This document shows positions 39,301 to 54,300 of a DNA stretch of 64,000 nt, one piece after another (positions within the stretch are counted from its first letter, which is position 1; each line of letters begins with the position of its first letter). The notes under the pieces are model-generated. The model saw nothing but the letters and a program-made list of their open reading frames with translations. It did no database searches and was not told where the DNA came from. Position numbers and translations under genes: made by a program. This DNA is from Notospermus geniculatus. Taxonomy: Eukaryota; Nemertea; Pilidiophora; Heteronemertea; Lineidae. The stretch spans positions 144,498-208,497 of the forward strand of contig NMRB01001252.1 of NCBI GenBank assembly GCA_002633025.1. Direction: 5' to 3'.

Positions 39301-42300
39301 CATGAGTTTTCAAACCTGGCTCCATAATGGTTTGTTCTATATTACCAATGGTGAAATTAACATTGCATCCGGTGCATCTGATTTGGGGTGTCAGCTCAGA
39401 ATATTTGTATGGAACACATTCGGGTTTATGTCGGCTTATATCATCGTCACATATGGTATTGAGCGTTGTATAGCTGTGTGGTTTCCACACAAGGTGGCTT
39501 CGCTCGTCACAACCCGCCGCAGGAATATTCTTCTTCTTGCATTACTGATATTTGCTTTTTGTAGCTTTGCCCCTGCATTTCATCTCTTTCAAACAGGAAC
39601 GTACGTTTCGCAGGGTAGGATGAGGTCATTTTGCATAGAAAGAAACGATGGTACAGCAGTTTGGATACGTGTAAGCTTTGCTATCTGGATGGTAAACATT
39701 AGTTCTACTGTACCAGTTGTCTTTATCCCTGTTATCAATATCCTTATTTTATTTGGAATAGGAAAGGCTGCAAGGGACAGCGCTGTACAATCGAAATCTG
39801 ATTCCCGTCAAATGAGGCAGATTACAGTTAATGTTGTGATTGTGTCGGTTACATTTTTCCTCACGATGGCTCCGTATGTCATGCTCCGGAACGTTATTGA
39901 CGTAATGCATCTATCAACGCCATCGGTGGTCGAAGATAACCCTACAGTTATTGAATGGGGTGTAGCGGCATCAAACTTTGTTGTCCTTAATTATGCTTCA
40001 AATTTTATCATATATGTCTGCACTTTGTCATATTTCAGAAAAGAAATAAGAAATATGTTTTCATTTTGTTGCTCGCAGCAAGCAAAGTGAAATCAATCGT
40101 TTGCGGAAAAATGCATAAATATCCACTTTTGGATATTTTCAACCACTTGAAAGGTAGTTTACAGCAGTATAGATCAGTTTAAACTAGGTCATCGTCATGG
40201 AGATTTCACGGAAGCACACGCATGCACGGTTGCCGTTTTGACTTGTTTTGACGGAAGTACATTTTTAATGGCTTTTAACGAAGGATTGCCGGTGGATCGC
40301 ACAATTTTGCTAGCTTTTGGTTGGTTTTTCGCCCAGCTTTGCCTTCATACGTATGTGGGTCCTTAATTTAACCATGAGGCAGTATTTAAAATCGTTAATA
40401 CCAATATGAAAATCAGGCGATATGCAGAAAAATTCACCCTGTTGGTCGCCGAGTGGAAAAAAATAATGGCGATGCAGGTGGCCGAAGATCGCGAATTCAC
40501 TCCATTCTTTCTTCGCTCGCCTTCTCGCAGGCTTTGGTGAAACGAATGAAAACACACCTGCTTCCGTGTTGACAGTCAAAACGGCACACTGCGCCTGCGC
40601 GAATAATCCATGGCAATGACCTACATGTAATTACGTAGTTTAAACTGATCTAGAGCTTGTCGTTTGTGTGACGTCATGTCACGGACCGGTTTTGACGTCG
40701 TAATTTTTATACCCTTGACCTCCGAAGGTCGGGGGCATTATGTCGTGGCGCGTGCGTCGGTGTCGGTGTCCGTTAACATTTGGTTTCCGTTAATTACCTT
40801 GGGAACGCTTTGCCCGATCAACCTGAATTTTTTTGTGAGGGTTGTTCTCTATGAGGGGACAGTTCCTTTCGGTGACCGGCTCCGCCGCCCATCCAAGATG
40901 ACGGCTGAGGTGGCCATCGTGAAATCGGTTTCCGTCGATTAACTTCAGAACGCTTTGCACAATCAACCTGAATTTTTTTATGAGGGTTGGTCTCTATCAG
41001 GGGAAGGTTCCTTTCGACGACCAGCTCCACCGCCCATCCAATATGGCGGCTATGGTGGGCGTCTTCAAACCGGTTTCCGTCGATTAACCTGAGAACACGT
41101 ACTTTGACTGATCAACCTGAATTTTTTTGTGAGGGTTTGTCTCTATGAGGGGAAGGTTCCATTCGATGACCGCTCTGCCGCCCATCCAAGATGGAGGCCA
41201 TGGTGGCCATCTTGAAATCGGTTTCCATAAATTATCTTGAGAACGCTTCGTGCAATCAACCTGAATTTTTTTGTGATGGTGATTGTCTAGGAGGGGAAGA
41301 TTCCTTTCGCCGACCAGCTCCGCTGCCCATCCAAGATGGCGGCTATGGTGGGCATCTTCAAACCGGTTTCCGTCGATTAACTTGAGAACACGTACTTTGA
41401 CTGATCAACCTGAATTTTTTTGTGAGGGTTTGTCTCTATGAGGCGAAGGTTCCTTTCGATGACCATCTCCGCCGCCCATCCAAGATGGCGGCTGTGGTGG
41501 CCATCTTGAAATCAGTTTCCATAAATTATCTAGAGAACGCTTCGTGCAATGAACCTGAATTTTTTTGTGATGGTGATTGTTTAGGAGGGGACGATTCCTT
41601 TGCCGACCAGCTCCGCTGCCCATCCAAGATGGTAGCTATGGTGGCCATCTTGAAATCGGTTTCCATCGATTAACTTGAGAACGCTTTGACCGATCAACCT
41701 GAATATGAATATACTGTGTACTTTCTGTACACGTATCTTAGCCAATCAGAAAGTGTGTTACGGCGGCGTCGGTTAAACCTGTGATGATGACTTATGATTG
41801 GATCTTTCGTCAAACAGCGCCGTCTATTGATGATCCTTCATTTTTGGCGCCAATCATGCCAGTGTTTAGTGGGTCAATACCTATGGCCAACTGAACACTG
41901 GGGCGAGTGTAAACTGATATATGAAGGTTATGAAGGTCAATATAAACTGATATTGTATAAGTCGGTAAGTTTTCAGTTTAGCGCATACGCCTGGGTGTAA
42001 GATTTCTATCGAATGAATTTCAATTGATATATGAATAAGCTGGGGAATATTATAAAAGATTGGTTGCTCAAGCTCTTGGTCCACAGTGAATAAGGTGTCT
42101 GTGCGTGAATAAGGACGCGGGATTCTTTCGATGCTTTTCTGTTAGATTTGTTGGAGGCAGAAAGCTGCCGGCCGTCCCAAATTATATTTATATATATCTG
42201 GAAGCACTGTAATTGAGTGCATGTCTACAGAGGTGCTTCTTGGATCCTTTAAAATTTTAATCCCTAATTTTACGCCATACGAAGAAAACCCATCGCTGTG

Positions 42301-45300
42301 TTCTTGTGTTCATTAACGTTATGGCGACAGGAATCGCAACAGAATCTTCACCAACCTTCCTCGCCCTGCTCACCAAATATTTCAGTGCCTACGTCATGCT
42401 GGTTGTCATCTTGTTTGGAATGGGAGGAAACATCTTGGCCATCGTGGTCTTTGTTCGTCAAAGAAAGCGGAATTCTGCAGCAAGTGTTTACCTGATAGCA
42501 TTGGCGTTAGCCGACAGTGGAAATCTCATCATGAGTTTTCAAACCTGGCTCCATAATGGTTTGTTCTATATTACCAATGGTGAAATTAACATTGCAACCG
42601 GTGCATCTGATTTGGGATGTCAGCTCAGAATATTTGTATGGAACACATTCTCATTCATGTCAGCTTATATCATCGTCACATATGGTATCGAACGTTGTAT
42701 AGCTGTCTGGTTTCCCCACAAGGTGTCTGTTATCGTCACAACCCGGCGCAGGAATACTGTTCTTCTTGCCTTACTGATATTTGCTTTCTGTAGCTTTGCC
42801 CCAGCTTTTCATCTTTATGTAACGAGAACCTATATCTCACGGGGAAGGGTCAGGCAGTATTGCCTAGAAAACGAAGACAGTACAGTTACTTGGATAAGAT
42901 CGAGTTTTGCTCTCTGGATGGTCAACATAAGTTCAACTCTACCTGTTCTCCTAATCCCTGTTATCAACATCGTCATACTATTGGGAGTAGGAAAAGCTAC
43001 AAGGGACGATGCTATTCAGTCGAAATCTGATTCCCGTCAGATGAAGCAGATTACAATTAATGTAGTGGTTGTGTCCGTAACATTTTTCCTCACCATGGCT
43101 CCATATGTCTTGCTCCGGAATATTGTTGATGTGATGCTTATTTCCCCAGAATTATTGTCATTGGATTTTTCCTCAGTTTTAGAATGGGGTGTTGCGGCGT
43201 CAAACTTCATAGTCCTGAATTATGCCTCCAATTTTGTTATCTATATCTGCACCTTGTCATACTTTAGAAAAGAAATAAGGAGCATGTTCCCACTTTGTTG
43301 CCTTTGTTACAGTTGATATCTTATTCTGATTGTTTATTACGACTACGTCACCACTCAGTGGTGGTGTGGTCAGTATTGTTATCATAGAATTTCTGTCTTC
43401 TATCTTTCTCTCACTTTCTATCAGTTTCTTTAGCACACGTTTCAGCCAAACTGCCCAATAAATTTCACTGAAATTTGCACGCAATATTTAGCTATATTGC
43501 CTCCATGCGAGAAAGGAGTCCTGAGTGATTTGGCTTGTTTTCGCGTAGTCACAGTGTTGTATTTTTTGCATGAATCACCGATGATCGGATGTACACATAC
43601 GTTGTACAAGACATGCGCACGTCATCTGGATCCGAGATCATCCCTTCGCCCCGTGTGATACGATCTCGCTGAAAAATAGTAGTTAGCTCATTTTTCCGTG
43701 CACTGACATGTTCCTGTCCTGTGAACGGACGGGTTTGCAATCTTGCATTCAACCACTTGAATTTTTTTCATTTTCGCAGTTTTCGGTCTAACGCTTGGCC
43801 GGTCGCTCCTGCTACCATGTCACGGACTGATTCGCCGATTGTGTACAAATACCTGGCGGCGGGGCTGGCCGATCTAGCACTACTGCCACCTGGAGGGAAC
43901 AACTGGAGTTGGTCTGGATTTAGTGTCCGCTTCTGCTGCCCCTCGGCTGGTGCGAGCGCACCGTCAATCGCCTCACATCCTGAAACGAAGAAAATTTGAC
44001 CGAAATATCTCACGCCAAAAAACCATCTGTGTGACGGATACCACAGATCAAAGTTATCTAGCTTCGTCCTTCATTTCATATCTACTGGACAGGTGTGTGT
44101 AGGACAAGGTAAGATGAGGCATGGATTCCTGGACAGTGAGGATGGCACAGTAGCCTTGTTCTTCCTGCAACAGTTATAATTTCACAGACATACATGTACT
44201 CTATATTTGATGTTCTGACTGTTCATGCTTCATTAAACAATATATTTTGCTCATTACACAGACGCTTATCTGAACTACAGACGGTTTACTCAGACATAAA
44301 ATCAAGTCAGTGTTCCTCTATGTACTTTGATAACGAATCGCTTGCGTATATCACGAAAGGCAAGGTGTAAGATTTCTTAACACTATTCCTCAATTGATAT
44401 ATGAGTAGGCCAGGGGCTATTATAACAGCTTCTCATTCAAATTATTTCTAACTTCTTCATCAGCTTTGTGTCACCGGCATTGGTTGAAGGACGCAGCAGT
44501 TTACTTCACATTAGCATTAGCATTAATCTGGATACGTTCCTCCTGAATGCATACTGAGGTGTTTTGGACCCTTGCAAAAAAGTCACTGCCGCTTGTATTT
44601 AATTAATAGTTGATGCCATGGCAACAGGAGTCGCAACAGAATCTTCACCAACCTTCCTCGCCCTTCTTACCAAATATTTCAGCGCCTACGTCATGCTGGT
44701 TGTCATCTTGTTTGGAATAGGAGGAAACATCTTGGCCATCGTGGTCTTTGTTCGTCAAAGAAAGCGGAATTCTGCAGCAAGTGTTTACCTGATAGCATTG
44801 GCGTTAGCCGACAGTGGAAATCTCATCATGAGTTTTCAAACCTGGCTCCATAATGGTTTGTTCTATATTACCAATGGTGAAATTAACATTGCAACCGGTG
44901 CATCTGATTTGGGATGTCAGCTCAGAATATTTGTATGGAACACATTTTCATTCATGTCAGCGTATATCATCGTCACATATGGTATTGAACGTTGTATAGC
45001 TGTCTGGTTCCCCCATAAGGTGGCTGTGGTGGTCACAACCCGGCGCAGGTATATTGTTCTTCTTGCCTTACTGATATTTGCTTTTTGTAGTTTTGCTCCA
45101 GCTTTTCATCTTTATGTAACGAGAACCTATATCTCACGAGGAAGGGTCAGGCAGTATTGCCTAGAAAACGAAGATAGTACAGTAACGTGGATAAGATTGA
45201 GTTTTGCTTTCTGGATGGTCAACATAAGTTCAACTCTACCTGTTCTCCTAATCCCTGTTATCAATATCGTCATTTTATTTGGAGTAGGAAAAGCTACAAG

Positions 45301-48300
45301 GAACGATGCTATTCAGTCGAAATCTGATTCCCGTCAGATGAAGCAGATTACAATAAATGTAGTGGTTGTCTCCGTTACGTTTTTTCTCACCATGGCGCCA
45401 TATGTCCTGCTCCGGAATATTGCTGATGTGATGTTTATATCCCCACAATCATTGTCGTTGGATTTTTCCTCAGTTATAGAGTGGAGTGTTGCAGCATCAA
45501 ACTTTATAGTCCTCAATTATGCCTCCAATTTTGTGATATATATCTGCACCTTGTCATACTTCAGAAAAGAAATAAGGAGTTTGTTCTCAATTTGTTGCCT
45601 TTGGTTGGCAAAGTGAAATCAATCATTGGTTGGATGTGCATATGTATCTCCAGTGTTGGATATTGCAATGAAAGCAGTCATGTTAAAGCCCCACAGTATT
45701 GAATTTTGCGATATTTTCAAAATGTTAGGAGAGAGCACAAAGAGGTCTCATAGCCTTGTGAAGGTCCCCAAAATGCTTGTCTGATACGTACTTCAGAGAA
45801 TCAATGCCTAGTTTTCAGCACACATTAGAAAAAACGAAAGGGAGAGCTCTAATGTATTCAGATGGAGCGCAGTACATTTTACACTACGCTGACGTCGTGA
45901 CGATGATTTGCGCATTTTAGATTCAATACAGTGGGGCTTTAACTGCTATTTAAGTGCAAAAGACACTCTTTTGGTCAAAATCACTGACTTATTCGTATAA
46001 TAAACTTTAAAAATACACTAATTTGATTTTCGGCACCATGTAACATCAGTGTACGGTATTTTCAAAGTGTGAGAAAGGCAAGGTGTAAGATTTCTTCATA
46101 CTATTCCTCAATTGATATATGAACCGGCCAGGCTATTATAACCATGATAACAGCTTCTCGTTCAAATTATTTCTAACTTCTTCATCAGCTTTGTGTCGCC
46201 AGCATTGGTTGAAGAACGGAGCAGTTTACTTCACATTGTATTAACCTCATTACGTTGCTCCTGAATGCACATCTGTATCGAGATCTTTTGGTCTCTTTGC
46301 AAAAAACCACTGCTGGTCGTAGTTAATTCACTATGCCATGGCGACAGGGGCCACAACAGAATCTTCGCCAACCTTCCTCGGCCTTCTTACCAAATACTTC
46401 AGTGCCTACGTCATGCTGGTTGTCATCTTGTTTGGAATGGGAGGAAACATCTTGGCCATCGTGGTCTTTGTTCGTCAAAGAAAGCGGAATTCTGCAGCAA
46501 GTGTTTACCTGATAGCATTGGCGTTAGCCGACAGTGGAAATCTCATCATGAGTTTTCAAACCTGGCTCCATAATGGTTTGTTCTATATTACCAATGGTGA
46601 AATTAACATTGCAACCGGTGCATCTGATTTGGGATGTCAGCTCAGAATATTCGTATGGAATACATTCTCATTCATGTCAGCTTATATCATCGTCACATAC
46701 GGTATCGAACGTTGTATAGCTGTCTGGTTCCCCCATAAGGTGGCTGTGGTGGTCACAACCCGGCGCAGGTATATTGTTCTTGTTGCATTACAGATATTTG
46801 CTGTTTGTAGCTACTTCCCTGCATTCTATATCTACAGGTCAGAAACGTATGTATCACAAGGTAAAGTTAGGCTTTATTGCCGAGGCAATCTGCAGGGCAC
46901 AGCAGATTGGATACGACTGAGCTTTCCTTTCTGGATCACAAACATATTAAGTCCAACTGTACCAGTCATCTTAATCCCTGTTATTAATATCCTTATTTTA
47001 TTCGGAATTGGAAAAGCTAAAAGGGACAATGCTGTACAATCAAAATCTGATTCACATCAAGTGAGGCAGATTACGGTTAACATTGTGATTGTATCATTTG
47101 CATTTTTCCTCACCATGGCACCATATGCCTTCGTCTTGAACACCATATATGCGCTCAGTATATCAACACAGTCCATTGCTACAGAAAACCCTGCGCTCCT
47201 TGAATGGGGTGTTGCAGCATCAAATTTTATGGTACTAAATTATGCTTCAAATTTTGTAATATATGTGGGCACCCTGTCATATTTCAGGAAGGAACTGTGG
47301 ATTATCTTCTCCTCGTTTTGCCCCAGGAGAGTAAAGTGAAAATATCCCTCAACTTACATGTACATGTATAATGTGCATATTAACAGCATGAATCAGAGGG
47401 TGAAGGATATAGAATTTCGAGGTAGCCGTGTTGATCAAGAAGATTGAAATCAGGAAAAAGTACATAATAACACCATTTTTTGTAGATCAACTTGAGTATA
47501 TTGGGACGAGCTTTCGACACTACCGTGCCTTCATCAGGTCTCAGGGTGAAGGATACTCGACAAACTCCCAAAGTCCCTGATTTGGTCCTAATCAAAACCC
47601 AATCCCCTCGCAGAGATCAGACCATTTCACCTTTATCGTTCCTCAACCTACATACTTCAGTCCCTACCGTATGCCATGCTTGTTCTCATCTTCGAAATGG
47701 GATGAAACATCTTGGCCATCGTGGTCCTGCAACTCTGTACTTCTTGGACGAACCTGATGTGCATGGTCTCGACCAAAAGTGAAGGGTACGACATTGCTGT
47801 TGGACTTGTTGTGCCTCCCAGCTGTAACCAGATGTACCATCTGGGGGTGTGCTGCATGTTACTGCTGTTTTTGTCTGAATGGGTTGCAGCTGAATCCGCC
47901 AATATGGAGGTGCTTCCTGGACTCGACAGATTTCTATGTGGACTTGTTTTTTCTGCGTCTGACATTTGCTTTTTTGTATATTATTCTTCCTTGCATTGCT
48001 TTTCGTATTTACAGGACAAAAGTGTATTTAAGAAAGATAGATTAGGCAGTGGGCGGCCAGGAGAGCGCAGCACATAGGAGCTTCTTTCTGCCTTTTTACG
48101 TTCATGAAAATATCTTTCACTTGATGTTCTTGGCCTAATATTCATTCTTCAATGCATTTTGCTCTTTACATCACCTCTTGTCTAAATAGCAAGACCAAGA
48201 TACAGAATAGCACAAAATTGACACACAAAATGATAATAAGCAAGAAGTCAATCTCCAGAATTCACGAATTTTCGACCCCAACCCGGGTCTTTTTCAAGTG

Positions 48301-51300
48301 GAACTTTACAATCTGAAACTCTAAATAGCAAATGCTGCAATGAAATACAATATGTAAACTTTCTCAAAGGAAACATTAACGTAATTTTGATATTAGGTAT
48401 TCTTTGAAACAAAATCACTTGCTTTTCATTACACCATGTGAGGCAAGTGTTAGAGTAACTCTCAACTGACATACAAACTGTATGTATAAACTAGGAACAA
48501 TACTGCGTCTGGCTGAACTCTTGATCGGTAGTCAATAAGTATACATGCTTCTTTCCAGTTTCTTTATCAGATTTGCAGAATCAGAATTGGTTGAAGGACG
48601 GTACATGTTACTCTGTATTGCAGTAATCTGGATACATTGCTGCTGAATGCATGTCGACATGTACTGAGTTTCTTCTTGGACACGTTGTAAAGAAGCCTCT
48701 GCTGTTGTATTTAATTAACTAATGCCATGGCAACAGGAGTCACAACGGGATCATCACCAACCTTCCTCGCCCTTCTCACCAAATATTTCAGTGCCTACGT
48801 CATGCTGGTTGTCATCTTGTTTGGAATGGGAGGAAACATCTTGGCCATCGTGGTCTTTGTTCGTCAAAGAAAGCGGAATTCTGCAGCAAGTGTTTACCTG
48901 ATAGCATTGGCGTTAGCCGACAGTGGAAATCTAATCATGAGTTTTCAAACCTGGCTCCATAATGGTTTGTTCTATATTACCAATGGTGAAATTAACATTG
49001 CAACCGGTGCATCTGATTTGGGGTGTCAACTCAGAATATTTGTATGGAACACATTCGGGTTTATGTCAGCTTATATTATCGTCACATATGGTATTGAACG
49101 TTGTATAGCTGTCTGGTTGCCACATAAGGTGGCTGTGGTGGTCACAACACGGCGCAGGAATGTTGTTCTTCTTGCCTTACTGATATTTGCTTTCTGCAGC
49201 TTCTCCCCTGTATTCTATATCTTCAGGGCAGACACGTATGTATCTCATGGTAAGATAAGGCGTTATTGCTGGAACAGTCAGCAGGCCACAGCAGCTTGGA
49301 TACAAGCAAGCTTTCCTTTCTGGATAACAAATATTAGTTCAACTCTACCAGTTGTCTTAATCCCTGTTATCAATATCCTTATTTTATTTGGAATTGGAAA
49401 AGCTAAAAGGGGCAATGCTATAGAATCCAAATCTGATTCCCGCCAAGTGAGGCAGATAACAGTTAACATTGTGATTGTGTCATTTGCATTTTTCGTCACT
49501 ATGGCACCATATGCATTGCTCTGGAATATCATTGATGCGCTGAGTATATCAACACAGTCCATTGCTACAGAAAACCCTGTGCTTGTTGAATGGGGTGTTG
49601 CGGCATCAAATTTCATAATCCTAAATTATGCTTCAAATTTTGTGATTTATGTCTGCACCTTGTCATATTTTAGAAAGGAAATAAGAGTAATGTTTTCAAC
49701 TTTTTGCCTGTAAAGCCCGCCCAACTTCTCTGCGAGCTCAAAACGGCATTTTGGTCAGGAATTCGACCGTTGTCCGCTCGATCACTGCGGGCTCCACCGC
49801 GTTTTTAGTGGTCGGCCGACGTTCGCAGGGCACCGAATCCTGCTCCCATGCCTCAATCACAAATGCAGCAGCCGCCGGAGGATATCTTGACATCGGTGGT
49901 TTTTGCGACATAGCGGCCTGGGACGGATTTTCCCACATATCCTTGAATAAAATGGTTTTCGACGGGCACCCACCGTGGGACACTGGCCAGTAATCGGCCA
50001 ATGCCGTCGGAGTTTGTTCCGACGAGTTGAAAAATGGTTGGCCGATACCGTTCAGTCCACACCGATGTCCCGGCGGGTCCCTGTCGTCTGGCAATTGGGT
50101 GATTTTGTAGATCGGCCGGACATCCAGTTCCTCTCAGATCAGTTGACCTGCGCCTGCTTGCGACTGATCAGTTGCTTGAACGGCGATATTTCACTGAAAA
50201 TCACGTGACGTATACCGAAAAAAGAAAATGGTGCAGTGGAATGGACTGAGGGCATGGAAGACGCGCTGTCGACATGAGCGTGCTGTTCGAGGTAACTGCC
50301 AGTTGCTCCAAATTCATCTCAATCGCTGAAATGTCGACCTGCGCGTGGTGGTTTTTTGATCTGCGACGGATCCGTTAAGTTGCTTCAGGACGCAGTGTCG
50401 ACCTGAGCAGGCTTTAATCACTGGCTGTTGTGTATACCCAATCATGTATGCAATGCCAATGTATTGTATGCCAATACGCGGCTGCTGAAGCCTGGAGGAA
50501 TGAGGCCGAGTGCCACGCCTGAAGTCACCTTGTGAAACCTGTCGCCACCAGGCTTATCACAGCAGCAGTGACTGAAATCATAGAATTCCTAAGATGAAAA
50601 TTAAGTAGCAAGGTCAAATGAACAGGAGAACAACGCAGAATATTCTTTCATGCTACAAATTCACCGGTGTATCACATAGCATACCAAGGCGTTGGATTTC
50701 TAGGGAAATATTCTCATTTTACAACAATAGGTTTGTGACCATTAAAATAGCGTGCCATGTAAACACTGGCTCCATAAGCAAAGTCAGTAAGACGTCTTGA
50801 AGTCATACAAGTTTACAGCTTCCATTTAGACTTCACAACAGTATTGTGACCTGCAGCAGCATTCCATTCAATAACAAGGAAATTTTGAGACGTTCAAGCA
50901 AATTTTGAGAGCAACTACTTTTGGCGTGCCGTCCTCGAATTCGGCGTATCGTCCTCGATCTTGTTCCTTGTTTCATCGTTGCACTACGTGTTAAATGTAC
51001 TGGACAAGTTGCAGACAATCTCCTGATCTTGGTAACTCTTGAACCCTTTTGATACTCAGTGTCACTCCTCTGCTTGGTACCATCGCAGTGACCGAGCTAT
51101 CGTCGTCAGTATTTCAATGTGCATATCATCATGGCAACCAGGGAAACAGCTGGAGTATCACCAACCTTCCTCGCCCTTCTTACCAAATACTTCAGCGCCT
51201 ATGCTATGCTGGTTGTCATCTTGTTTGGAATGGGAGGAAACATCTTGGCCATCGTGGTCTTTGTTCGTCAAAGAAAGCGGAATTCTGCAGCAAGTGTTTA

Positions 51301-54300
51301 CCTGATAGCATTGGCGTTAGCCGACAGTGGAAATCTAATCATGAGTTTTCAAACCTGGCTCCATAATGGTTTGTTCTATATTACCAATGGTGAAATTAAC
51401 ATTGCATCCGGTGCATCTGATTTGGGATGTCAGCTCAGAATATTTGTATGGAACGTATTCGGGTTTATGTCAGCTTATATCATCCTCACATACGGTATTG
51501 AACGTTGTATAGCTGTCTGGTTGCCACATAAGGTGGCTGTGGTGGTCACAACCCGGCGCAGGAATATTGTTCTTCTTGCATTACTGATATTTGCCTTTTG
51601 TTGCTTCGCCCCTGCATTTCATCTTTACGTAACAGATACCTATGTATCGCTAGGTAGAATAAGGTGGTACTGTCTGGAAAGGCAAGAGGGTACCGTAGCT
51701 TGGATACGAGCAAGCTTTCCTTTCTGGATTTCAACCATAGGCTCAACTGTTCCAGTCATCTTAATCCCCGTTATTAATATTTTCATTTTATTGGGGATAG
51801 GAAAAGCTGGTAGGGATAGCGCTGTACAGTCGAAATCTGATTCCCGTCAAATGAGGCAAATTACAGTTAATGTTGTGATTGTGTCACTTACATTTTTCCT
51901 CACCATGGCGCCATACGTCATACTTTGGATGATCGTTGACGTGATGAATCTGTCCAATATTTCCTTGGAAACTGAAAACCCGACGCTTCTCGAATGGACG
52001 ACAGCAGCATCAAACTTTATAGTCCTGAATTATGCATCAAATTTTATAATATATACCTGTACATTGCCATATTTCAGAAAAGAAATAAGGATTTTGTTCT
52101 CCCTTTGTTGCCCTCGAGCGTAGTAGTACCTAGAGCGTAGTAGTACATTTTACACTTACTGAATTAAAGTGTGTATTTTAGCAAGTCGAGTTCCATGAAA
52201 CAGTATTACTTCTTCGACAAAATGGTAACATCAATGGAACAAGAATCGAACATTTGCAAATGTTCTTTTTATATATACTGTACATGTACATTCAGAAAAT
52301 CACTTATGTCTTGCATAGATATAGTACGGCAAGCATAAATAAGCCTGTCCTTTCGAAGAATTCTTACTTGACGCTTGGACCCAAACCTGCACAAAGCGCT
52401 GCTTGTATCGTATGCAACCTCGTCCCCAGGGGTATAGTTCGCTCAGACAACCTCGGACCACTCGCTCACTAACCCCTGGCATCAGCTTTCGATTTAACGC
52501 ATGTGATTGGTTGACGGGAAACCGTCAAATATACCCAAGAATATACCCAAAGAAATTTTCAAAATATTTTGGATCAAACCAGAAGGTTATCTATATCCAG
52601 GTTTGATGATTTTTTGTAAAAAGAATTNACTATACCCCTGGGGACGAGGTTGTATCGTATGAGGGTCGCATCTCATTTTCCATTTTAGACGGAGATCGAG
52701 TGGACAGTCTTTGTGGTATTGTGGCCATGTTATGCAAGGTGCCAGTCAATAGCTGACAGAATTGACACAGGCCCTGTCATGGCTTGGAGACATATGATGG
52801 GTTTCCTAGACTGCATCACAAACTGTATTTCACCCGTTCTTGTGGGTCCACTGAGGGACCTTGAAGTTAGTGCACTTTTTTTGATCAACCTTTTGCAGCC
52901 GTAGGCCTATACTTTCCTGTGCTATATGACGAGTATTCTGTATTCATTGTAGAATTCATCTTCTGGTGCTCCAAGCGAGGTATGGAAAGCCATGGACAAG
53001 GAACATCAGCCAGACACATATGCAGAAGGGTTGGAGTGGGTCCTTAAAGGTACGTGTTGGGGGCCTAACCTTCTGGCAAACTGAAATGATTGCAAAGAGC
53101 AGTAAAGGGGCCCTAATAGCTCACTGCCTCATTTGGTGTCACTAGTGGTTAAAACTATTAGAAGTGAAACTGACATCCCGGTCCTGATCAGTTTCCCACA
53201 CAAAAGGCGTCCATTGTACATTATAGGCCGAGTTTTGGGTTGCTGCCCTCTATCGTACCTAGCAGCCTCATTGTGATTTAGTTATCAGTTTGGGGCTTTT
53301 CAAGAACCTCTCAGATTACTGTCGAAACTTGTCTCAGATGCATGTATTGTGTTTGTTTCGATGGTGTGAGCTGCCTTCGGTTATGAATATTGTTACTTGG
53401 TTTAAGGAAACCATGAGATTTTTCCCTACATGAAGGAAGTCAGTGTTGAAAAAGCAACAAGTTTCTTAATGGATACTACCATATTTTACGCCTGTGTCAA
53501 AAGAAATAAATCGTTTAGGTACAGTAAATGTAAATACACATACATGTAGTTGTAGTAGGTTCTCTGTTAACTTGGGTAAGAAAATACTAAGTAATATTTT
53601 GGGAGAGAAACAGCCCAGGAGCCATATTCACGAAGCCTTCGCAACTTTGCGTGCACGCAAGTCTATTGTTTGGCTGCACATGCCCTATTGTTCACTGACT
53701 GCCTTACAATAGAGTTGCGTGCACGCAAAGTTGCGAAGGCTTCATAAATATGGCCCCTGGACTCCTGCTTTCATTCAATTTGGGCGGTGACACATTCATT
53801 TAATTGTCTCAATTTCAATTGTCTTAAGGCAAATACGTTATGATAGCCGAAATGTCGTTCTATGAGGATAAAGCCTCCAGTAACTGTCAGTTGATGAAGG
53901 TACCAAAGCAAGAATTCTTTTACGGAAGCTATGGTATTGCTGTGAAGAAAGGGTCCCCGCTGAAGAGACTGTTTTCTGAACAGTAAGTAAGGACAAGTTT
54001 GAATTGCCTATTCTTTTCACTATCCATCTTTATTTTAACTTTCTGAGAAGGGGTGGCTCTTTTAACTTTATTTTAACTTTCTGAGAAGGGGTGGTTCTTC
54101 CACCACACTAATGTGACTTATTCTGCCCAACTTCTTAAAGGAAATGTATACTGATGTTGTATAAAGATGTAACACTTTTGATCAAAGAAACAAAGAGAAG
54201 AAAAGCACAAAAATTGACACACAATATACATGTATGATAAATAAAAAGGCAATTTCCAGAGTTTTGCGAATTTTCGACCCCAAGCGGGGTCTTCTTCAGG

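Noticed and set aside
40818-41673. Short open frames with repeated peptides between GPCR 1 and 2
   Set aside because: They lie in the 145-bp satellite-like array and change frame between units.
49738-50094. 118-codon minus-strand frame in GC-rich DNA
   Set aside because: No recognised domain, splice context or homologue in the window; could be a transposon remnant but I cannot support a gene.
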